Assembly (NCBI GenBank): GCA_030038035.1
Contig: JASHPP010000130.1
Span: 1-16,046 of the forward strand
DNA length: 16,046 bases
Origin: Trebonia sp.
GTDB lineage: Bacteria > Actinomycetota > Actinomycetes > Streptosporangiales > Streptosporangiaceae
Direction of reading: 5' to 3'
The notes under the pieces were generated by a model. That model was not told where the DNA came from. It saw only the letters and a list, made by a program, of their open reading frames with translations, and searched no databases. How positions within the stretch are numbered: position 1 is the stretch's first letter; every line of letters starts with the position of its first letter. The position numbers and the translations under genes were made by a program. Positions 1 to 7,020 of the stretch are shown here, one piece after another.

Positions 1-4
1 CCGC

Positions 5-475
5 TCAGGTCGAGCGGCCGAAGTCCTCTGGCGAGATCGTGTCGAGGAACTCGCGGAACTTCTCGACCTCGTCCTCTTGCTCGTCGGGGATGGCGACGCC
101 GGCCTCGTCGAGGATCTCGTCGGAGGCGAAGATCGTCGCACCGGTCCGCAGCGCGAGCGCGATCGAGTCCGACGGCCGGGCGCTCACCTCCGCCCCGTTG
201 GAGAAGACGAGGTCGGCGTAGAAGATCCCGTCCCGCAGCGCGGTAATGTTCACGGTGCGCAGCTGGACGTTCAGCACCTCGAGCACGTCGCGGAACAGGT
301 CGTGGGTCAGCGGCCGCAGCGAGACCATCCCCTGCTGGGCGAAGGCGATCGCGGTCGCTTCCACCGCCCCGATCCAGATTGGCAGGTAACGGTCCCCCTG
401 CGCTTCTTTCAGCAGGACGATCGGGCTGTTGGACGGCATCTCGACTCGGACGCCGACGACCTCCATCCGCCGCAC
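5..475 (-). CDS. DUF151 bifunctional nuclease family protein (Rv1829-like)
   Basis: A 156-residue protein of the DUF151/bifunctional nuclease family. Plant members have been reported to have DNase and RNase activity; the bacterial role is unsettled. Family landmarks include VGVRVEMPSNSPIVLL near the N-terminus, YLPIWIGAVEATAIA, RPLTHDLFRDVLE, SARPSDSIALALRTG and the acidic C-terminus DEQEDEVEKFREFLD. The frame is open up to an ATG at 517, but I choose the GTG at 473-475. It has a GGAG six bases upstream and gives the family's usual short N-terminus (M-x-x-M-E-V-V). The ATG at 464-466 is a second option. The gene follows the FtsR gene after 72 nt, as Rv1829 follows Rv1828 in M. tuberculosis. 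That order supports the family call but does not define the substrate. Family confidence is high; nuclease activity here is inference. Confidence 0.88.
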   Translation of the reverse strand: MRRMEVVGVRVEMPSNSPIVLLKEAQGDRYLPIWIGAVEATAIAFAQQGMVSLRPLTHDLFRDVLEVLNVQLRTVNITALRDGIFYADLVFSNGAEVSARPSDSIALALRTGATIFASDEILDEAGVAIPDEQEDEVEKFREFLDTISPEDFGRST

Positions 476-547
476 TAGAGCTCCGTCCTCACACGCGCTA
501 AGCGAGGCCAAGCGCACCGAACCACTCTTCTTGCCAAACTACACCCG

Positions 548-1282
548 TTACCGCCCGGAAGCCGAGCGCAGCCCCGGGGCTTCGGACGCTGTCGGATGTG
601 TACCCGCGGCAGGCGCTCCCGATGCCAGTCCGGCCTCGCTAAGTCCGTTTTCGACCAGTGTCGCGTGCAGCCGCGCGATGTGCGCGGCGACGTCGCGGGC
701 GGCCTGCAGGGCGGGCTCCCGGCTCCCCTTCTGCCGCGCGAGCGGCGCCGCCACCTGCTCCACCAGGGAGATCTCCCGGTCGGCGGCCGCCTTGACCGCG
801 CGCAGGTGCCGCGGCTCGATGCCGTACTCGCGCAGCGCCACCGCCGACCGGACCACGAGGACCGCCTCGGTGCCGTAGTGACGGGCACGGCGCACCAGCC
901 CGTAGTCCTCGAGTTCGGCGAGGATGCCCTCATCCGCCCCCGTCGCCTGGAGCAGCTCGCTGCGGGTCATCGCCTCGGGCTCGGGCGGGGCGACTCCCTC
1001 CATCGTGTCGAGCCGCTGCTTGATCACCCGCAGCGGCAGGTACTCGTCGCGCTGGGCGGTCAGGATGAAGCGCAGCCGCTCGACATCGGCCACCGCGAAC
1101 CGCCGGTACCCGGATTCCGCGCGGGCCGGCTGGATCAGCCCCTCGGCCTCAAGGAAGCGGATCTTCGACGGGCTGATGTCCGGAAATTCCTGGCGCAGTT
1201 CGGCCAGTACCTGCCCGATGCCGACGCTAGCCCGGGCCGAGGCGTGTCCGCGGACGAGCCCGGGGCGCTGGCCGCCGGTCAT
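548..1282 (-). CDS. ftsR: MerR-family transcriptional regulator FtsR (Rv1828-like)
   Basis: A 244-residue DNA-binding regulator. An N-terminal winged HTH spans about residues 20-95: IGQVLAELRQEFPDIS, then SKIRFLEAEGLIQP, then SGYRRFAVADVERLRFI, the classic MerR order. A longer C-terminal region (about 105-225) contains ELLQATGADEGILAELEDYGLV and a helical tail, unlike the cysteine-bearing metal-sensing MerRs. This matches the actinobacterial FtsR/Rv1828 group; in Corynebacterium glutamicum FtsR acts on ftsZ expression. The start ATG at 1280-1282 overlaps the stop of the FHA gene (ATGA), so the two are almost certainly translationally coupled. The last 20 residues, Ala/Ser/Gly/Pro-rich, look disordered. 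The ligand, if any, is unknown; FtsR assignment rests on the motif pattern plus the garA-ftsR-DUF151 order. Confidence 0.88.
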   Translation of the reverse strand: MTGGQRPGLVRGHASARASVGIGQVLAELRQEFPDISPSKIRFLEAEGLIQPARAESGYRRFAVADVERLRFILTAQRDEYLPLRVIKQRLDTMEGVAPPEPEAMTRSELLQATGADEGILAELEDYGLVRRARHYGTEAVLVVRSAVALREYGIEPRHLRAVKAAADREISLVEQVAAPLARQKGSREPALQAARDVAAHIARLHATLVENGLSEAGLASGAPAAGTHPTASEAPGLRSASGR

Positions 1283-2031
1283 GCGTAATCCTGCGCTCCA
1301 GGTCCGCGACGCCTGCCGACCTCCGGGCTGCGGGTCAGGAACAGCAGCCGGAACTTGCCGATCTGCACCTCGTCACCGCCGACCAACCCGGCCTCCTCGA
1401 TGCGCTCCCTGTTCACGTACGTGCCGTTCAGGCTCCCGACGTCACGCACGGTGAAGTGGTCGCCTGACCGGTAGAACTCGGCGTGCCGCCGCGACACCGT
1501 CACGTCGTCGAGGAAGATGTCGCTGTCCGGGTGGCGCCCGGTGCTCGTGAAGTCGTCGTCGAGCAGGAAACGGCTGCCGGCGTTCGGACCCCGGAGCACG
1601 ACGAGCAGCGCGGTGCCTGGCGGCAGTGAGTCGGCGACCGAATAGTCGGGGGAAGGCTCGTCGACGTATTCGGGCTCGCCGCCGAGGACAGGAGAGATCA
1701 CCGAGGTGGTCTCGCCCGGCCGGTCGGAACCGCCTCCGGCGCCACCCCAGCCCCGCTCCTGCGGTGAGCCCCAGCCGCGGTCGGCGGCGGCGCGGCTCAG
1801 CGGGGCGCCACAGTGCGAGCAGTACCTGGCCCCGACCGGATTCGGCCGGCTGCACCGGGAACAGTACACACCTGGCATGGCTCCACTCGGCCTCCCCTCA
1901 CCCGGCGTGGCGCCTTCGCGCAGCATCGCGTCGGGCGACGCTGCCAAAGGTACCTGTGCGGAGGGGTGCCGGTCCATGCGCCACGCGAACAGCCCGCGCT
2001 TGCCGCCTCGTTCGCGACGTTTCCGCCACAC
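1279..2031 (-). CDS. garA: FHA-domain regulator GarA/OdhI with N-terminal zinc ribbon
   Basis: A 250-residue signalling protein. A basic N-terminus (WRKRRERGGKR) is followed by a four-cysteine zinc ribbon (C57, C60, C71, C74), a Gly/Arg-rich linker, the phospho-acceptor motif ETTS (107-110) and an FHA domain (about 140-232). FHA landmarks are GRHPDSDIFLDDVTVSRRH and DVGSLNGTYVNRE. In mycobacteria and corynebacteria this family, phosphorylated on the ETTS threonines by PknB/PknG, controls 2-oxoglutarate dehydrogenase and glutamate enzymes; the ETTS motif here implies the same switch. The GTG start at 2029-2031 has GGGAGGTG about ten bases upstream; the internal ATG at 1975-1977 lacks a good site. 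M. tuberculosis GarA has no zinc ribbon, though I recall similar ribbons in Streptomyces relatives. The gene is first of a coupled garA-ftsR pair. Confidence 0.9.
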   Translation of the reverse strand: MWRKRRERGGKRGLFAWRMDRHPSAQVPLAASPDAMLREGATPGEGRPSGAMPGVYCSRCSRPNPVGARYCSHCGAPLSRAAADRGWGSPQERGWGGAGGGSDRPGETTSVISPVLGGEPEYVDEPSPDYSVADSLPPGTALLVVLRGPNAGSRFLLDDDFTSTGRHPDSDIFLDDVTVSRRHAEFYRSGDHFTVRDVGSLNGTYVNRERIEEAGLVGGDEVQIGKFRLLFLTRSPEVGRRRGPGAQDYA

Positions 2032-2113
2032 AGCCGCTTCACCTCCCGGTCACGCGCCAGCTGCTCACCTGCGGTGCGCGTGGCCGTTTACCATGCATCG
2101 CAAAATCTCTACG

Positions 2114-2132
2114 TCTGCGTAATTAACACAGA
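2114..2132. promoter_or_regulatory. 19-bp imperfect palindrome upstream of garA, candidate operator
   Basis: The 19 bases read TCTGCGTAATTAACACAGA, a dyad with 14 of 19 self-matching positions: outer arms TCTG/CAGA, then GT/AC. It sits in the only AT-rich stretch of the 216-nt gap before garA. On the minus strand a TAATCT hexamer (2135 to 2130) overlapping its edge could be a -10 box, which would put the dyad around the transcription start. I see no convincing -35. MerR regulators often bind dyads of about this size, so autoregulation by FtsR from the garA-ftsR transcript is possible. The palindrome is seen; the operator role is inference. Confidence 0.4.
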
Positions 2133-2247
2133 TTACCTGAGGACGGGGCCATAATTCGCGCGTTGTTACAGGGATCGCCGCAAGTCTGCGCCGACTGGGA
2201 CGCCAAGACAAGTCTGGGACTCCTGGTATGTCAATGCTTACCGCGAG

Positions 2248-4791
2248 TCACCATCCGCGCATGGTCCTGTTCGCCAGCTCGTTCCGGCTGGCTAACTGCT
2301 CGGCCTGCTCGACCACGGCGGCCCACTGGTCGAGCAGCAGCTGCGCCGAGTCGGCGTCGGTGCCCTCAGCCCACAGGTGCGTCACCGCGTCGGCCGGGTC
2401 AGGCAGCACCAGTACCCAGCCACGCTCGGGGTCCGCGATCCGGACCCCGTCGGTCGTGTCGACCGGGTTGTCGCCCGCCGCCTCGACCACCGTGCGCATC
2501 ACGCTGCCCTTGGCCGCCCACGGCGTCGGCACCGACCGCCGCAGCAGGTGCGCGGGCGGGATGCGCGCGTCGATCTGGCTGAGCGTCAGCCGGGTGCGCG
2601 CGACCAGGCCAAGCAGGCGGACGAAGGTGGCGATGCCGTCCACGGTCCGCCCGAACTCAGGGACCACGAACCCACCGCGCCCGTCCGCCGCGAAGATCAC
2701 GTCGGCGCGGGCCGCCGCGCTGGTCAGCGCGTCCATCGACGTGGGCGTCCAGTCCACCTGCACGCCGTGGAACCGGCAGACCTGCTCGGCGACCCGAGTC
2801 GTGGTCACCGGCAGCGCGACCCGCCCGTGCCGCCGCTCGGCGGCCACCAGGTCGAGCACGACGAGCAGCGCGCGCTCGTCGCTGACCAGCGCGCCCTTCT
2901 CGTCCACGAGGTGGATCCGCTCGCCCACCGGGTCGAAGCGCACGCCGAAGGCCGCCTTGGAAGAGGACACGACCTCGGCGAGCCGCTGCAGCCCGGCCCG
3001 CTGCTGCGCGACGTTCTGCGTCGGCGTCACCTCATCAAGCCGGTTGTTCAGCGTGTGCACCTCGACGCCGATCCGGCCGAGCAGCGTCGGCAGCACCAGG
3101 GACACCGTCCCGCCCGCGCAGTCGGCGACCACCTTCAGGCCCGCGCCGCGCACCCCGGACAGGTCGACGCAGCGCAGCAGCTCGTGGGTGTACCACTCGA
3201 CGACGCGCGGCGGATACGAGAGCTCGGCGATCTCGCCGGGGAACGCCCGCCGGAACTCCTGCCGGGAGAAGACCCGCTCCAGCCGGCGCTGTGCCGCCTG
3301 GGACAGCTCGGCGCCCTGCTCGTCGAGGAAGATGATGTCGATCGACTGGGTGTCGCCCGGCGTGGTGCGCAGCGCGATGCCGCCGCTGTAGTTGGCGCGC
3401 GCCGTCTCGAACCGCGCCACCGGCAGCGGCAGCGCCTCCAGGTCCATGACGTTGATCGCGGAGGCATTCAGCGCCCCCTGCACGGCCCGCTTGAGGGTGC
3501 GCGCCGCCCGCGAGACGTCGCGCGAGGTGGTAACCGTGGATCCCTTCTTGAGCATGGTCGCGTAGGCGGACGCCAGCCGGACGCAGAGCTCAGGCGTCAC
3601 TTCCACGTTGATGAGGCCAGAGACGCCCCGCTGGCCGAACAGGGTCCGCTGCCCGCGCGACTCCCACACCACGCTGGTGTTCACGACCGCGCCGGCCTCG
3701 ATGGTCTTGAACGGGTAGACCTTCACCCCCGCGGAGATGTAGGCCTCAGGCTCGACAACGCACTCGTCGCCGATGACCGCGGTCTCCTCGATCCGCGCCA
3801 GCCGCATCACGTCGGTGTTCTTGCCGACCACGCAGCCGCGCAGCGTGGTGCCCTGGCCGACGAACACGTTGTTGTGCACGACCGCCCGGTGGATGAACGC
3901 GCCCTCCTTGACCACCACGTTGGCGCCGATCACGCTGTACTCGCGCAGATGCGCGCCGGCCTCGATCTTCGCGTAGTCGCCGATGCACAGCGGCCCGGTC
4001 AGCACCGCGTCCGGGTCCACGTCCGCGCCCTCGGCGACCCACACCCCCGGCGAGACCTCGAACCCGGCGATGTCGGTGCACACCTTCTTGTTCAGCACGT
4101 CGGCCTGCGCCTTGAGGTAGCTCTCCAGCGTGCCGACGTCCTCCCAGTACCGGTCGGACACGTAGCCGAACAGCGGCGCGCCGCGCGCGAGCAGCTTCGG
4201 GAACACGTCGTGCGACCAGTCCACCGACTCCTTCGCCGAGACCTCGGCGAGCACCTCCGGCTCCATGATGTAGACGCCGGTGTTCACCGTGTCCGAGAAC
4301 ACCTGTCCCCAGGTCGGCTTTTCCAGGAAACGCTGGATCTTGCCGTCCTCGTTGGCGATCACGATGCCGAACTCCAGCGGGTCGGGCACCCGGGTCAGCC
4401 CGACGGTGACAAGCGCTCCGCGGTCCTTGTGGAAGCGGACCATCTCCGACAGGTCCATGTCGGTGAGGGCGTCACCGGAAATGACGAGAAAGGTGTCGTC
4501 CCGCAGCTCGTCTTCGGCATTCTTCACGCTGCCCGCCGTGCCGAGCGGCATCTCCTCGGTCGCGTACTGCAAGGACATGCCCACGTCCTCGCCGTCGCCG
4601 AAGTAGTTCCGCACCAGCGCGGCGAGGAACTGCACGGTGACGACGGTTTCCGTGAACCCGTGCTTTTTGAGCAGGCGAAGGACATGCTCCACGATCGGCC
4701 GGTTAGCGACCGGCAGCAGCGGCTTAGGCTGGTTGGCGGTCATCGGGCGAAGCCGGGTGCCCTCTCCGCCTGCCATCACGACGGCCTTCAA
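2248..4791 (-). CDS. Mannose-1-phosphate guanylyltransferase / phosphomannomutase-like two-domain protein
   Basis: An 847-residue cytoplasmic protein expected to make GDP-mannose from mannose-1-phosphate and GTP, feeding polyprenyl-mannose, phosphatidylinositol mannosides and glycans. Residues 1-235 are a nucleotidyltransferase: AGGEGTRLRP with K23 (8-23), metal-binding D107 in GDALTD, FLEKPTWG, VNTGVY and YWEDVGT. Residues 240-380 are left-handed beta-helix hexapeptide repeats. Residues about 385-840 follow the phosphohexomutase fold, but the active-site motifs look lost: no TASHNP serine loop, DPVGER (620-625) where DGDxDR is expected, and ADGRGGF where the GExSGH sugar loop should be. That half may be structural or regulatory. 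The start is the TTG at 4789-4791, set by the conserved MKAVVMAGG N-terminus and by AAAGGAG ten bases upstream. It overlaps the stop of the lipid synthase gene (TTGA). Confidence 0.88.
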   Translation of the reverse strand: MKAVVMAGGEGTRLRPMTANQPKPLLPVANRPIVEHVLRLLKKHGFTETVVTVQFLAALVRNYFGDGEDVGMSLQYATEEMPLGTAGSVKNAEDELRDDTFLVISGDALTDMDLSEMVRFHKDRGALVTVGLTRVPDPLEFGIVIANEDGKIQRFLEKPTWGQVFSDTVNTGVYIMEPEVLAEVSAKESVDWSHDVFPKLLARGAPLFGYVSDRYWEDVGTLESYLKAQADVLNKKVCTDIAGFEVSPGVWVAEGADVDPDAVLTGPLCIGDYAKIEAGAHLREYSVIGANVVVKEGAFIHRAVVHNNVFVGQGTTLRGCVVGKNTDVMRLARIEETAVIGDECVVEPEAYISAGVKVYPFKTIEAGAVVNTSVVWESRGQRTLFGQRGVSGLINVEVTPELCVRLASAYATMLKKGSTVTTSRDVSRAARTLKRAVQGALNASAINVMDLEALPLPVARFETARANYSGGIALRTTPGDTQSIDIIFLDEQGAELSQAAQRRLERVFSRQEFRRAFPGEIAELSYPPRVVEWYTHELLRCVDLSGVRGAGLKVVADCAGGTVSLVLPTLLGRIGVEVHTLNNRLDEVTPTQNVAQQRAGLQRLAEVVSSSKAAFGVRFDPVGERIHLVDEKGALVSDERALLVVLDLVAAERRHGRVALPVTTTRVAEQVCRFHGVQVDWTPTSMDALTSAAARADVIFAADGRGGFVVPEFGRTVDGIATFVRLLGLVARTRLTLSQIDARIPPAHLLRRSVPTPWAAKGSVMRTVVEAAGDNPVDTTDGVRIADPERGWVLVLPDPADAVTHLWAEGTDADSAQLLLDQWAAVVEQAEQLASRNELANRTMRGW

Positions 4792-5366
4792 GACGCAGCC
4801 GCTCCTTTCACCAGGTCACGTACCTGGGTGACATACAACATGGCAGCCCACCAGTACAAGGCAGTACCCCAGATGGCGAACGCCCACCCGATCACGCGGA
4901 CGACCTCCGCGGCGGTCCCGCCGTGCGCGCCGAGGAAAAGCATCGGGAACGCGTACATAAGGCACAAGGTCGCCGCCTTGCCGACGAAGCTGACCTGCAG
5001 CGTGCCGTACGGGGTCCGCCGCCGCAGCACGAGCAGCGCCATGCCCACGCAGAGCTCGCGGGCGGCGATCGCCGACAGCAGCCACCACGGGATGATCCCG
5101 CGCACCGCCAGGGCGATGATCGTGGCGGCGATGTACAGCCGGTCGGCGGCGGGGTCCAGGACCTGGCCGAGCCTGCTGGTCTGGTTGAGCATCCTCGCCA
5201 GCTTCCCGTCAAGCCAGTCCGACAAACCCGCGAGCGCGAGGATCCCCACCGCGACGAGGTCGGCCTCCGTGGTCCGCGGCCCGATGACCAGCCACAGGAA
5301 AACGGGGACGCCCGCCAGCCGCGCGGCGCTCAGCGCGTTCGGCCAGGTAACAATCCGGTCACCCAC
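4788..5366 (-). CDS. CDP-alcohol phosphatidyltransferase, probably cardiolipin synthase type
   Basis: A 192-residue integral membrane enzyme that joins a CDP-diacylglycerol phosphatidyl group to an alcohol. The full family signature D-x2-D-G-x2-A-R-x8-G-x3-D-x3-D is present at residues 49-74 (DWLDGKLAR ... GQVLDPAAD), the metal and CDP site. Hydrophobic segments flank it at about 15-30, 38-48, 80-95, 97-112, 130-145 and 155-175, fitting six helices. The gene is coupled to the mannose-1-phosphate guanylyltransferase, the arrangement of SCO1389-SCO1388 in Streptomyces coelicolor. SCO1389 is, to my knowledge, the eukaryotic-like cardiolipin synthase. Phosphatidylglycerophosphate synthase is the main alternative and motifs alone cannot separate them. 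The GTG start at 5364-5366 has AGGA eight bases upstream. It appears to be the first gene of this minus-strand transcription unit. Confidence 0.85.
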   Translation of the reverse strand: MGDRIVTWPNALSAARLAGVPVFLWLVIGPRTTEADLVAVGILALAGLSDWLDGKLARMLNQTSRLGQVLDPAADRLYIAATIIALAVRGIIPWWLLSAIAARELCVGMALLVLRRRTPYGTLQVSFVGKAATLCLMYAFPMLFLGAHGGTAAEVVRVIGWAFAIWGTALYWWAAMLYVTQVRDLVKGAAAS

Positions 5367-5497
5367 GATGCGATCCTAGTGGAGCCGTAATACATTGCCC
5401 CGCCGGGTGGCGCACTTAACCGTTCAATCGACGGCAAACTTCTGGTGTCGGGAGGAAAATCAAATAATTATCCCGAACGGGCCGTCGCGCCTGCTCA

Positions 5498-5526
5498 GCC
5501 CCCGTTTTCGCGCGGAGAACGGGGGC
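5498..5526. other. Stem-loop upstream of the phosphatidyltransferase gene
   Basis: A perfect 9-bp stem (GCCCCCGTT at 5498-5506 paired with AACGGGGGC at 5518-5526) encloses an 11-base loop. It lies in the 531-nt gene-poor gap between the divergent phosphatidyltransferase gene and the first secreted propeller-like gene. Neither strand has a U-tract after the stem, so a simple intrinsic terminator is unlikely. Terminator, operator or chance in GC-rich DNA all remain possible. The rest of 5367-5650 shows no convincing gene. Confidence 0.35.
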
Positions 5527-5654
5527 GGCGTGAACGCGACCGGCCCGGGGTTCCCCGCCCTGCGGTCTCGTGGCACGATGAGCGTCGAACCAGGGCATTC
5601 CATGCGAGGGGACTTCAGCCAGGGCACGCATGATCGTGGTGGGCGGCGGCCTAG

Positions 5655-5843
5655 CCGACGCTCGGCATCTGGTCCGACGGCGACCGCTACCTGGATGGCG
5701 CGCGGATGCGCGCCTCCGGCGACCTCGTCACGGGGCCGTGGCGGTACGCGGAGATCGCCGGCGCCAGTCACTGGATACCCCTGGACGCGCCGGAGCCGCT
5801 GAACGACCTGCTGCTGGGCTGGTTGTCCGGGAATTCAACCTAA
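5655..5843 (+). pseudogene. C-terminal remnant of an alpha/beta hydrolase
   Basis: The frame ending at TAA 5841-5843 encodes 62 residues that read like the last quarter of an alpha/beta hydrolase (epoxide hydrolase/haloalkane dehalogenase type). PTLGIWSDGDRYL is the strand that normally carries the catalytic acid. It is followed by VTGPWRYAEIAGASHWIPLD, with the catalytic histidine in ASHW, and APEPLNDLLLGWL, the final helix. The frame has a TAG immediately before (5652-5654) and a TGA six codons earlier. Neither other upstream frame shows the nucleophile elbow GxSxG or the oxyanion HG motif. The N-terminal three quarters are therefore missing and the fragment cannot be active. It has no start codon or ribosome site of its own. 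The preceding 300 nt look non-coding. Confidence 0.6.
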
Positions 5844-5897
5844 CCGCCCCATTACGCGTCATAAGTCAGAAGCATCCCAGCAAAAACGGGAGGAACA

Positions 5898-6998
5898 ATG
5901 TCGCGCAGGATGGCCTGGACCGCGGGCGGGGTCGTCGCCCTGCTCGCGATGAGCGTGGCGACGGCGGCGAGCGCGACCGCCGGGCAGCGGCCGGCGGCGG
6001 CGCCGGGCTGGCACATCGTCAAGTCGGTGCAGACCGACCTCAACGGGGACTTCACCGCGGTGGTCGCGACAGGCGCGACGACCGGGTGGGGGTTCGACGG
6101 GATCGGGTTCAGCTCGGCCCCGACGGCGTGGGAGCGCAGCGGCGGCACCTGGAAGAAGGTGGCGTTCCCGGGCAAGACCGGTGAGAAGGTCGACGTGGCG
6201 GCCGCGTCGTCGCCGTCGAATGTCTGGGCGGTCGACAACGTCAACGGCGGGGAAGCGCAGGTGGTGCGCTGGAACGGCGCGAAGTGGTCGGTGGTGAAGG
6301 TCTTCGCCGACGAGATCAACGCGATCTCGGTCCTGGCGCCTGACGACGTGTGGGTGTTCGGGGTGCTGGCCGTGCCGCACGTCGTTGCCGCGCTCGGGGT
6401 GTGGCATTACAACGGCCACACGTGGTCGCAGGTCGCCAAGAACATCTCGGGCGGCAGCGCGCTGTCCGCGACCGACGTCTGGGGGTTCACCGGCACGAGT
6501 GTCGAGCACTGGAACGGCCACACGTGGAAGGCGACCTCGGTGAGCGCCCTGCTGCCGCCGAAGCAGAGCACCGGCCTCAACCTCCCGCAGGTCGTCGCCA
6601 TCCTCGCGCTGTCGGACAGCAACGTCTTCGCGGTCGGCAACGGCAACCAGGAAGACGACGGCGGCCCGGTCGTGGTGCTGCACTACAACGGTCACAGCTG
6701 GGCCAGGGTCGCCCGGGGCCTGTTCGGGTTCGGCCCCGAGTTCCAGCAGGTCAGCTCCGACGGCGGCGGCGGGCTGTGGCTGGCCATGACGGGCCCGGCG
6801 GAAGGCGGCGCGTCCTCTCTGCTGCACTACGCGGCGGGCAAGCTGACCAAGGCCGCGACGCCGGGCAAGGCAGGGACGCTCACGACCGACGCCGTCGCCC
6901 AGATCCCCGGCAGCACGCAGCAGCTGGCCGGCGGGTTCACCCACGCGGTCGGCAACCTCGGCGCAAACGTCGTCGCCGTGCTCCTGCAGTACAGCTGA
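5898..6998 (+). CDS. Secreted W-rich repeat (propeller-like) protein, paralog 1
   Basis: A 366-residue protein of unknown function, probably exported. The N-terminus is a Sec-type signal peptide: MSRRMAW, a hydrophobic stretch (GGVVALLAMSVATAA) and a likely cut after ASATA near residue 28. There is no lipobox and no cysteine in the whole protein. The mature part repeats a pattern of about 45-50 residues: 'DVW.FG' or 'NVWAVD', then 'HYNG..W..V' or 'RWNG.KW..V'. Examples are SNVWAVD, RWNGAKWSVV, DDVWVFG, HYNGHTWSQV, TDVWGFTG, HWNGHTWKAT and HYNGHSWARV. This resembles beta-propeller blades, but the fold is inferred only from the repeats. The ATG at 5898 has GGGAGGA four bases upstream. A second copy follows after 22 nt, so the two are surely co-transcribed. 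A carbohydrate- or protein-binding extracellular role is a guess. Confidence 0.8.
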   Translation: MSRRMAWTAGGVVALLAMSVATAASATAGQRPAAAPGWHIVKSVQTDLNGDFTAVVATGATTGWGFDGIGFSSAPTAWERSGGTWKKVAFPGKTGEKVDVAAASSPSNVWAVDNVNGGEAQVVRWNGAKWSVVKVFADEINAISVLAPDDVWVFGVLAVPHVVAALGVWHYNGHTWSQVAKNISGGSALSATDVWGFTGTSVEHWNGHTWKATSVSALLPPKQSTGLNLPQVVAILALSDSNVFAVGNGNQEDDGGPVVVLHYNGHSWARVARGLFGFGPEFQQVSSDGGGGLWLAMTGPAEGGASSLLHYAAGKLTKAATPGKAGTLTTDAVAQIPGSTQQLAGGFTHAVGNLGANVVAVLLQYS

Positions 6999-7020
6999 CC
7001 TCGACACCTCGGGAGAACAT

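Noticed and set aside
2377..5379. 1000-codon open frame on the plus strand opposite the guanylyltransferase and lipid synthase genes
   Set aside because: It is rich in Arg, His, Asp and Gly with no family motif, mirrors two well-supported minus genes, and arises from high GC at third positions.
5630..6184. 184-codon plus frame from ATG 5630
   Set aside because: It runs over the hydrolase remnant in another frame and into the first secreted protein gene; its content is Arg/Gly-rich shadow sequence.
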